Shown here: positions 1 through 5,511 of the stretch, in pieces
Position numbering within the stretch: position 1 is the first letter of the stretch
How the letters are laid out: each line of letters begins with the position of its first letter
Assembly: GCA_934438035.1 (NCBI GenBank)
Contig: CAKSBK010000066.1
Location: forward strand, 1 to 6,246
Source: an uncultured Christensenellaceae bacterium
Lineage (GTDB): Bacteria; Bacillota; Clostridia; Christensenellales; Christensenellaceae
Reading direction: 5' to 3'
DNA: 6,246 bases
The notes under the pieces: model-generated
Databases searched by the model: none
Told to the model about the DNA's origin: nothing
Seen by the model: the letters and a program-made list of their open reading frames with translations, nothing else
Position numbers and translations under genes: made by a program

Positions 1-656
1 CCTTTATTAAGCATTGTAGCGCTGTCCACGGTTATTTTTTGACCCATGCTCCAATTAGGATGCTTAAGCGCCTGTTCCTTTGTAACAAACTTAATTTTTT
101 CCTTTGGCGTAGTCCTGAAAGGTCCTCCCGAAGCGGTTAAAAGTATTCTTTCAACGTCTCTTTTTTCATTTCCTCTCAAGCACTGAAAAATCGCCGAAAG
201 CTCGCTGTCTACGGGATATACCGGCGTTTTTGTCTTATCCATGAGCGCTCGCGCAACACTCCCTCCGCAAACCATAGCTTCCTTTGAAGCAAGCGCAACG
301 GGAATGCCGTTTTTAAGGCAATATTCAAAAGCCGGAAGCGCCGCTATTCCCATTATGCTCAATAGTACAGTATCCGCTCCGTCGCACGCCGCGCGTATAT
401 TTTCCTTTCCGAAATAAACCCGCGTTGCGGCGTTTATATTCGAACGCACGTAATTTTCGTCGCACTTTCCCGTAATTACAAGCACCTGCGCGCGAAATTC
501 GTTTGCAAGCTCAACAGCCTCTTTGTATCTTGAATGCGCCGTAAGCGAATAAACCTCAAGTCTTTCTGGAAGCTTTTTTATAACGTCAAGCGTCTGCATT
601 CCCACGCTGCCCGTGCAGCCTAAAACGCCAATTTTCTTTACATTATCATTATCCAT
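1..656 (-). CDS. dxr: 1-deoxy-D-xylulose 5-phosphate reductoisomerase, N-terminal part (cut by the window edge)
   Basis: DXR (IspC) converts 1-deoxy-D-xylulose 5-phosphate to 2-C-methyl-D-erythritol 4-phosphate with NADPH and a divalent metal. It is the committed step of the cytosolic MEP isoprenoid pathway. Only 218 of roughly 380-400 residues are visible. The sequence shows an N-terminal Rossmann motif GVLGCTGSVG (residues 10-19), ASKE (123-126), the metal-ligand segment PVDSEL (148-153, Asp150 and Glu152), SGGPFR, HPNWSMG (199-205) and VDSATMLNK ending at the edge. The catalytic Glu that follows lies outside the window. Odd points: the usual LANKE motif has Ser for Asn, and the usual VDSEH has Leu for His. 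The ATG lies 2 nt past the cdsA stop with no evident Shine-Dalgarno sequence, so translation is probably coupled to cdsA. A TTG two codons upstream (660-662) is a weaker alternative start. The identity is secure; activity is assumed. Confidence 0.96.
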   Translation of the reverse strand, partial: MDNDNVKKIGVLGCTGSVGMQTLDVIKKLPERLEVYSLTAHSRYKEAVELANEFRAQVLVITGKCDENYVRSNINAATRVYFGKENIRAACDGADTVLLSIMGIAALPAFEYCLKNGIPVALASKEAMVCGGSVARALMDKTKTPVYPVDSELSAIFQCLRGNEKRDVERILLTASGGPFRTTPKEKIKFVTKEQALKHPNWSMGQKITVDSATMLNK

Positions 657-658
657 AA

Positions 659-1486
659 TCAATTAAAGCCGCAAAGCATAAAGAAAAACACATATGAATA
701 TGGCATTATGAACAATATGCTGTCAAGCCTGTCCATTATTCCGCCGTGCTCGCCCAAAACTCTGCTGTAATCCTTTATTTCAAATTTTCTCTTCACAAGC
801 GACGCAGAAAGGTCTCCTATTTGGCTTAAAACGGAAACGACCGCCGCAAACGCAATATAAGCCCAAAGGCTCAAATCCGCTCCCAAAATAAAGTACATAG
901 CTGCGGCTCCCAAAACGCCGCCTAAAACGCCGCCTATTGCCCCTTCAACGGATTTTTTGGGAGAAATCTGCGGGCACAGCTTATGTCTGCCGAATTTACT
1001 GCCTATAAAATACGCCATAGTATCCGTCATGATGGGAATAACAACCGTCAAAAGCACGACAAGCCTATTCGTATTTTCGTCTACCAGTCCCTCTGCGTTT
1101 CCCTTTAATGTTAAAGCATAGAAGAACATAAACAGCAGCCCCGGATATACAAAAGAAAAAACGCCCTTAATAACGCTCTCAACGGTATATTTTTTTGAAA
1201 ATACAGCGAGCGCAAAGCATATTGTAAGATATATAACAGCCGTTAAAAAAGCGCCCTTAAACGACAAAAAGTAAAACGCCGCAAAGAGTCCGGCAACTGC
1301 GCAAAGGTTAAGCGTTAAAGGCGCAGGCGCACCTTTTTTTGAAACCGCGCGCACCATTTCATACTCCGCCATAAGCGAAATTAAAAGTATTCCCACGGCA
1401 AAAAACCAGCCGTTAAGCCAAAGTATAATTCCTACAACCGCGAGTATTCCTATAGCAATGAGTATTCTTTTAAGCATGCTGCTCAT
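659..1486 (-). CDS. cdsA: Phosphatidate cytidylyltransferase (CDP-diacylglycerol synthase)
   Basis: CdsA is an integral membrane enzyme that makes CDP-diacylglycerol from phosphatidic acid and CTP, the branch point for bacterial phospholipids. The 275-residue protein has many hydrophobic segments (about 7-40, 60-95, 104-127, 142-162, 182-200, 206-224 and 256-272). It has DTMAYFIGSKFGRHKL at 155-170, SPKKSVEG at 175-182, and the family signature near residues 227-254 with KR, KD, HGG and DRLD in the expected spacing. Within that signature the common PGHGG reads GEHGG, which the PROSITE-type pattern, as I recall it, tolerates. The start ATG overlaps the uppS stop as ATGA. A GGAGG sequence at 1490-1494 lies only 3 nt before this ATG but 12 nt before the ATG of residue 4 (1475-1477). 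The true start may therefore be MLKR, giving 272 residues, which resembles typical CdsA N-termini. The length is normal for the family. Confidence 0.96.
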   Translation of the reverse strand: MSSMLKRILIAIGILAVVGIILWLNGWFFAVGILLISLMAEYEMVRAVSKKGAPAPLTLNLCAVAGLFAAFYFLSFKGAFLTAVIYLTICFALAVFSKKYTVESVIKGVFSFVYPGLLFMFFYALTLKGNAEGLVDENTNRLVVLLTVVIPIMTDTMAYFIGSKFGRHKLCPQISPKKSVEGAIGGVLGGVLGAAAMYFILGADLSLWAYIAFAAVVSVLSQIGDLSASLVKRKFEIKDYSRVLGEHGGIMDRLDSILFIMPYSYVFFFMLCGFN

Positions 1487-2187
1487 ACTCCTCCGAACCT
1501 CCTGTTTCTTTTGGAGAATACCTCTATGGCTTTATCAAGCTCTTTTTCGTCAAAATCCGGCCATAGAACATCGGTAAAATAAAGCTCCGAATATGCCGTT
1601 TGATAAGCAAGGTAGTTTGAAAGCCTCTCTTCCCCGCTTGTTCTGATTACAAGGTCCGGGTCGATAATCCCGTGCGTCATAAGGCAGCTTTCAAAAACCT
1701 CCGGGGTAATTTCTTCTATTTTCCCCGAATTTAAAAGCTCAGCGCATTTTTTTGCCGCTTCTATAATTTCCGCCCGGGACCCGTAGTTAATAGCTACGTT
1801 AAGCTTAAGTCCGGTATTGTCTTTAGTTTCTTCCTCCGCATTTTTCAAAGTGTCTATAACTATTTTAGGCAATCCTTCCGCAAACCCCAGCCACCTGAAA
1901 ACAACGTTTTTAGCGCAAAGCTCCGCAAGCTCTTTTCTTAAATATTCCACAAGCAAATTCATAAGCACGCCTACCTCTTCGGCGGGTCTTTTCCAATTTT
2001 CCGTGGAAAAAGCGTAAAGCGTAAGAGCTTCTATGCCTATATCCGAACAATGCTCCACTATTTTATGAACCGTCTCCGTTCCGACCTTATGTCCGTAGCT
2101 CCTCGGCATCATTCTCTTTTTTGCCCATCTTCCGTTGCCGTCCATAATAATGGCTATGTGCCTCGGCATTCTTATTTCACTTTTCAT
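1483..2187 (-). CDS. uppS: Isoprenyl transferase (undecaprenyl diphosphate synthase)
   Basis: UppS is a cytosolic, membrane-associated cis-prenyltransferase. It condenses farnesyl diphosphate with isopentenyl diphosphate units to make the C55 lipid carrier for peptidoglycan and other wall polymers. The 234-residue protein is full length. It shows IAIIMDGNGRWAKKR at 11-25 (Asp16 is the catalytic/metal Asp), GHKVG at 32-36, FSTENWKRP at 60-68, NYGSRAEI at 134-141, DPDLVIRTSGEERLSN at 176-191 (diphosphate binding) and ELYFTDVLWPDF at 201-212. Two normally conserved spots differ: LGF at 100-102 where IGD is usual, and LAYQ at 193-196 where LLWQ is usual. GGAG at 2195-2198 sits 7 nt before the ATG, favouring this start over Met7. 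The start is 1 nt after the stop of the small upstream gene, and the stop overlaps the cdsA start. Confidence 0.97.
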   Translation of the reverse strand: MKSEIRMPRHIAIIMDGNGRWAKKRMMPRSYGHKVGTETVHKIVEHCSDIGIEALTLYAFSTENWKRPAEEVGVLMNLLVEYLRKELAELCAKNVVFRWLGFAEGLPKIVIDTLKNAEEETKDNTGLKLNVAINYGSRAEIIEAAKKCAELLNSGKIEEITPEVFESCLMTHGIIDPDLVIRTSGEERLSNYLAYQTAYSELYFTDVLWPDFDEKELDKAIEVFSKRNRRFGGV

Positions 2188-2188
2188 T

Positions 2189-2410
2189 TTAAATCTCCGT
2201 TAAAAATTCGCTAACCACAATTTGGGCGCTCCCCTGCTCAATTCTTGCACGAACCACCCTGACATCGTTTGCGTTTTGAACGCCTCTTAAAGAGACGTAA
2301 TTAATAATTTCTGCGGCTATGCCCTCTTCTTTTAGAATTGCTTTTGCCTCTTCTAAAGGTAAACCGAGGAGCTTTCTTGCGAGCGCATCCTCGGTTCTTA
2401 ATTCCGTCAA
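2189..2410 (-). CDS. Small protein of unknown function with a PASTA-like pattern, between frr and uppS
   Basis: This is a 73-residue soluble protein with no signal peptide or membrane segment, and I do not assign a function. It opens with TTG (2408-2410), and the frr stop overlaps that codon (TTGA). No ATG or GTG occurs near the start of the frame, and an in-frame stop lies at 2432-2434, so TTG is the only credible start. AAGGAG at 2422-2427 precedes it by 11 nt. Its stop is 1 nt before the uppS ATG. The sequence has a charged start, then LLGLPLEEAKAILKEEGI (14-31), then a predicted strand EIINYVS (34-40), a polar turn, and strands VRVVRARI (50-57) and AQIVVSEF (62-69). The first block strongly resembles the helix of PASTA domains (G-x-x-x-E-A-x-x-x-L-x-x-x-G-I), and the helix-strand-strand order also fits. 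The Pro/Gly-rich turn of classical PASTA repeats is absent. Tight packing on both sides and codon use like its neighbours argue that it is a real gene. Confidence 0.8.
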   Translation of the reverse strand: MTELRTEDALARKLLGLPLEEAKAILKEEGIAAEIINYVSLRGVQNANDVRVVRARIEQGSAQIVVSEFLTEI

Positions 2411-2964
2411 ACTTCCATTATCTCCTTTTCTTTAACCTTTAAAGCGTCCTCAATCTTTTTGATGTAAGAATCCGTAAGGTCCTGAACTTTCTTTTCAAAC
2501 TGCGTGGCGTCGTCTTCCGTAATAACGCTCGCTTTCTTGTCCTTTTTAATCTGGTCGTTTGCGTCTCTTCTTATTGAACGCAGCGCAACCTTTGTCTCTT
2601 CGCCGTATTTACGGCACACCTTAACAAGCTCTTTTCTTCTCTCCTCAGTAACCTCCGGGAAAACAAGGCGTATGAGCTTTCCGTCGTTTGTAGGCGTAAT
2701 TCCGAGGTCTGAGGCAAGTATAGCCTTTTCAACGGCTTTCATCATCGAAACGTCCCAAAGAGATATGGTAAGTAATCTCGGCTCCGGAACGGCAAGGTTT
2801 CCAACCTGCGGGATAGGCGTCATAGTGCCGTAGTAATCAACCATAATTTTATCTAAGAGCTTGGGGTTCGCTCTTCCCGCCCTGACGTTTCCGAGTTCGG
2901 TGTTCAGTGATTTTAAGGATTTCTCCATCTTTTCGGTTGCTTTTAAAATCGGTTCGTAATCCAT
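2407..2964 (-). CDS. frr: Ribosome recycling factor
   Basis: RRF works with EF-G to split the post-termination ribosome into subunits in the cytosol. The 185-residue length is exactly typical. The sequence shows the N-terminal helix of domain I, then VRAGRANPKLLDKI (27-40), the domain II beta region beginning at VDYYG (42-46) with PIPQVGNLAVPEPR, LGITPTNDGKLIR (88-100), TEERRKELVKV and the conserved RSIRRDANDQIKKDKK. The lysine- and glutamate-rich C-terminal helix of the three-helix bundle closes the protein. GGGAG at 2972-2976 stands 7 nt before the ATG. The gene is 24 nt downstream of pyrH, the usual bacterial neighbour, and its stop overlaps the TTG start of the next small gene. No key residue appears to be missing. 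Confidence 0.98.
   Translation of the reverse strand: MDYEPILKATEKMEKSLKSLNTELGNVRAGRANPKLLDKIMVDYYGTMTPIPQVGNLAVPEPRLLTISLWDVSMMKAVEKAILASDLGITPTNDGKLIRLVFPEVTEERRKELVKVCRKYGEETKVALRSIRRDANDQIKKDKKASVITEDDATQFEKKVQDLTDSYIKKIEDALKVKEKEIMEV
2422..2427 (-). promoter_or_regulatory. Ribosome binding site for the small TTG-start gene
   Basis: AAGGAG on the minus strand, inside the last codons of frr, 11 nt upstream of the TTG at 2408-2410. The spacing is slightly long. The ATG at 2416-2418 is closer, but it is in the frr frame (a methionine near the frr C-terminus). It would give only a stop after two more codons, so the site supports the TTG start. Confidence 0.55.
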
Positions 2965-2988
2965 TTTTTATCTCCCTTTTAATTTTTA

Positions 2989-3690
2989 TCAGCAGATGAG
3001 CGTTCCCATCTTTTCTCCCTTAACAGCTCTCATTATGCTGTCCTTCTCGCTTAAACCGAAAGCGAGTATGGGAATATTGTTGTCCATACACAGCGTAACC
3101 GCCGTAGTGTCCATTGCATGAAGCTCCTTATTTATAAATTCCATATAAGGAAGCTTGTCAATCTTTTTTGCATTCGGGTTTGTTTTCGGATCATCGTCAT
3201 AAACTCCGTCGACGTTCTTTGCAAGCAATATCAGTTCCGCGTCCATTTCAGCGGCTCTCAAAGCCGTCGCGGTATCTGTAGTAAAATAAGGGTTGCCCGT
3301 GCCGCAGGCAAATATTACAACTCTTCCTTTTTCAAGGTGACGTACCGCTTTACCTCTTATATAAGGTTCTGCAATCTGGCGCATTTCAATCGCCGTCTGT
3401 ACTCTTGCGCTGCCTCCCATAGAATTAATTGCGTCCGAAAGTGCAAGAGCGTTAATTACGGTTGCGAGCATGCCCATATGGTCTGCCGTAGTCCTGTCCA
3501 TACCCTTTCCCGCTCTTCCTCTCCAAATATTTCCTCCTCCGACGATTACTCCTACTTCCACTCCCATATTCGTTGCCTCAACAATCTGTTTTGCAACGCT
3601 GTGGACTATGTCAAAGTCGATATTCGCCTTATCGGAGGAAAGATCTTCTCCGCTTATTTTAAGAATAACTCTTTTATATTTTGCCTGCAT
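2989..3690 (-). CDS. pyrH: UMP kinase
   Basis: PyrH phosphorylates UMP to UDP with ATP in pyrimidine nucleotide synthesis. It belongs to the amino acid kinase family and forms cytosolic hexamers; bacterial homologues are generally activated by GTP and inhibited by UTP. The 233-residue protein is complete. It has [11 protein letters not shown] at 5-15 (nucleotide-binding start), [10 protein letters not shown] (50-59), the [15 protein letters not shown] segment, [17 protein letters not shown] (131-147, UMP/ATP site), [14 protein letters not shown], and [16 protein letters not shown] near the C-terminus. AAGGGG at 3700-3705 lies 9 nt before the ATG. The 87-nt gap upstream carries a promoter candidate, so pyrH is probably the first gene of the pyrH-frr-uppS-cdsA-dxr transcript. 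The usual upstream partners rpsB and tsf are absent from this window. Confidence 0.98.
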   Translation of the reverse strand: MQAKYKRVILKISGEDLSSDKANIDFDIVHSVAKQIVEATNMGVEVGVIVGGGNIWRGRAGKGMDRTTADHMGMLATVINALALSDAINSMGGSARVQTAIEMRQIAEPYIRGKAVRHLEKGRVVIFACGTGNPYFTTDTATALRAAEMDAELILLAKNVDGVYDDDPKTNPNAKKIDKLPYMEFINKELHAMDTTAVTLCMDNNIPILAFGLSEKDSIMRAVKGEKMGTLIC

Positions 3691-3728
3691 TATACGCTAC
3701 CCCTTTTATACATTAATGACTACAACTA

Positions 3729-3757
3729 ATAATATCAGATTGCCGTGTTTTTTGCAA
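3729..3757 (-). promoter_or_regulatory. Predicted sigma-A promoter for pyrH
   Basis: Read on the minus strand: -35 TTGCAA at 3752-3757 (4 of 6 matches to TTGACA), a 17-nt spacer, and -10 TATTAT at 3729-3734 (5 of 6 matches to TATAAT). A TG one base before the -10 (3736-3737) makes it an extended -10. The predicted start of transcription is near 3722, leaving a leader of about 30 nt that holds the pyrH ribosome binding site. It lies in the only sizeable intergenic gap of the window and points at pyrH. There is no experimental support. Confidence 0.65.
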
Positions 3758-3762
3758 CACGG
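3743..3762 (-). repeat. Perfect 7-bp inverted repeat overlapping the pyrH -35 element
   Basis: CCGTGTT and AACACGG arms (3743-3749 and 3756-3762) surround a 6-nt loop. The repeat lies 15 nt past the phosphoglucomutase stop and covers the predicted pyrH -35. In RNA it could form a short GC-containing hairpin and act as a weak 3' end for the upstream transcript. However, the following bases on the minus strand are CAATCTGATATT, with no U tract, so it is not a standard intrinsic terminator. As DNA it could be an operator. The role is undecided. Confidence 0.5.
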
Positions 3763-3777
3763 TCCGCCGCAAATACG

Positions 3778-5499
3778 TTACTTCGTAAGCTCTCTCATGA
3801 GTGCGTCCGTAGCGTTAACAAGCCTGTTTAATTTCTCCTTCGCCTCATTTTCATTTGTGCCTTTAGTAAAGCAATACGCCTTTAATTTAGGCTCCGTTCC
3901 CGAGGGACGAAGTATCATTTTTCCGCCGTCAAGCTCAAAAATAAGAACGTCCGCAGAGGGGAAATTTACAGGAGAATCTTCTAAAGAAACCATGTCGTGC
4001 TTATTTCCCGTCATGAGGTCCGTAACTGCCAAAACCTTAAAATCTTGAACGGCAGCGGGATATTCTTCTCTTAGTTTTTTAACTGCGCCTTTTATTTTTG
4101 CAATCCCTTCTATGCCCTTAAGCGTAAGAGATACAACCTTTTCCACGTAATAGCCGTATTTTTTATATAAAGACATAAGCGCTTCATATATGGTCATTCC
4201 CTTTTGCGCATAATAGCAGGCGCACTCCGCAATAAGCATAGCGCTCATAGCCGCGTCCTTATCTCTTACAAAAGTTCCCGCGAGGTATCCGTAGCTTTCT
4301 TCAAAGCCAAACATAAACCTGCCCCTTGCGCATTTATCCGCCATTTTAATTTGTTCTGCGATAAACTTGAAGCCCGTTAAAACATGCCTCATTTCAACGC
4401 CGTAATTTTTTGCTATAGCGTCGGCAAGCTCCGTTGAAACTATGGATTTGCAGACAAATTCGTCTCCGGTAAAGCCGCTCTGTCTTTGAGATAAAACGTA
4501 GTCCATAAGAAGCGAGCCTATCTGATTTCCCGTGAGAGTAACAAATTCACCGTCATTGTTTTTGACGCAAAGCCCCATTCTGTCGCAATCCGGATCGGTG
4601 GCTATTATCATATTTGCGCCAACCTTCTCCGCAAGCTTAATGGCCTGCTCATAAACGTCTCTCTCTTCCGGGTTAGGAGCCTTTAAGCCGGGAAAGTTTC
4701 CGTTCGGCATTCTTTGGGATTCAACCACACAGAGATTTTTTATGCCTATAAGCTTTAAAAGCGAGGTTACGGGCTTGTTGCCCGTTCCGTAAAGGGGAGT
4801 ATACACTATGCTCAGTTTATCAGCCTGGCTCTTAACGGCATCCGGGTTTAATGAAAGCTCCTTTACCATGGAGTAATATCTTTCGTCCATTTCTTCTCCG
4901 ATGTAAACCAAAAGCCCTGCGTTTAAAGCGCTCTTTTCATCCATGGGACGAATTGAAAAATAATTCTCCACCTTATCAATATAAGAAGATATTTCGGCGG
5001 CGTCTTCCGTGGCGGCCTGTCCGCCGTCCTGACCGTATACTTTATATCCGTTGTATTCCGGCGGATTGTGGCTTGCGGTTATTACAACGCCGTTAGCGCA
5101 TCTTAACTGTAAAAGCGCAAACGACAGCTGAGGAACCGAATGCAGGCAGTCATATAAATACGCCTTAACGCCGCATGCCGCAAGCACAAGAGCTGTTTCC
5201 TTTGCAAACACATCGCTCATATTTCTTGAATCGTATGCTATAACAACGCCTTTTTGCTCGTTTTCGTTTTTCTTTACGTAATCCGCAAGCCCTTTTGTAC
5301 AGCGGCGTACGGTAAATATGTTCATTCTGTTTGTGCCTAAGCCCAGCGTTCCTCTCATTCCCGCAGTTCCGAATTCAAGGTATTTATAAAAGCTGTCTTC
5401 AAGCGCCTTTTCGTCTTTTTCAAGAGCAGATAATTCGCTTTCATACTCGCTTCCCTTAAGAGCCTTTTTCCATGCTTCGTAATTCTCTTTATAGTCCAT
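3778..5499 (-). CDS. pgcA: Phosphoglucomutase/phosphomannomutase (alpha-D-phosphohexomutase)
   Basis: This cytosolic enzyme interconverts hexose 6-phosphate and hexose 1-phosphate through a phosphoserine and Mg2+. It feeds UDP-glucose, wall polymer or glycogen synthesis, and some family members also use mannose phosphate. From the ATG at 5497-5499 it has 573 residues, normal for the long PgcA-type group. In order the sequence shows FGTAGMRG (43-50), the active-site loop TASHNPPEYNGYK (141-153, phosphoserine Ser143), the metal loop DPDCDR (302-307), the sugar-specificity loop GFEESYG (398-404) and the phosphate-binding loop RPSGTEPK (531-538). All four domain loops are intact. A TTG six codons upstream (5515-5517) is rejected as the start because the AAGGAGG site lies between it and the ATG. 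The gene starts 10 nt after the sugar kinase stop, so the two are likely co-transcribed. PGM versus PMM preference cannot be settled by eye. Confidence 0.95.
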   Translation of the reverse strand: MDYKENYEAWKKALKGSEYESELSALEKDEKALEDSFYKYLEFGTAGMRGTLGLGTNRMNIFTVRRCTKGLADYVKKNENEQKGVVIAYDSRNMSDVFAKETALVLAACGVKAYLYDCLHSVPQLSFALLQLRCANGVVITASHNPPEYNGYKVYGQDGGQAATEDAAEISSYIDKVENYFSIRPMDEKSALNAGLLVYIGEEMDERYYSMVKELSLNPDAVKSQADKLSIVYTPLYGTGNKPVTSLLKLIGIKNLCVVESQRMPNGNFPGLKAPNPEERDVYEQAIKLAEKVGANMIIATDPDCDRMGLCVKNNDGEFVTLTGNQIGSLLMDYVLSQRQSGFTGDEFVCKSIVSTELADAIAKNYGVEMRHVLTGFKFIAEQIKMADKCARGRFMFGFEESYGYLAGTFVRDKDAAMSAMLIAECACYYAQKGMTIYEALMSLYKKYGYYVEKVVSLTLKGIEGIAKIKGAVKKLREEYPAAVQDFKVLAVTDLMTGNKHDMVSLEDSPVNFPSADVLIFELDGGKMILRPSGTEPKLKAYCFTKGTNENEAKEKLNRLVNATDALMRELTK

Positions 5500-5504
5500 T
5501 ATTG

Positions 5505-5511
5505 CCTCCTT
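5505..5511 (-). promoter_or_regulatory. Ribosome binding site that fixes the phosphoglucomutase start
   Basis: A perfect AAGGAGG on the minus strand, 5 nt before the ATG at 5497-5499. It overlaps the TAA stop (5510-5512) of the upstream sugar kinase gene, which suggests coupled translation. Its position rules out the in-frame TTG further upstream. Confidence 0.85.

Noticed and set aside
3118..3729. A 203-codon open frame on the plus strand opposite pyrH
   Set aside because: It lies wholly antisense to a clear UMP kinase, is unusually rich in Cys, Ser and Arg, matches no recognisable family and is explained as a shadow of pyrH codon usage.
3743..3762. Canonical Rho-independent terminator after the phosphoglucomutase gene
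   Set aside because: The 7-bp stem is real, but no U tract follows on the transcribed strand, so only an inverted repeat is reported.
3470..4048. A 192-codon plus-strand open frame across the pyrH/phosphoglucomutase gap
   Set aside because: It overlaps two certain genes on the other strand, has low-complexity Ser/Phe/Pro-rich composition and resembles no known protein.
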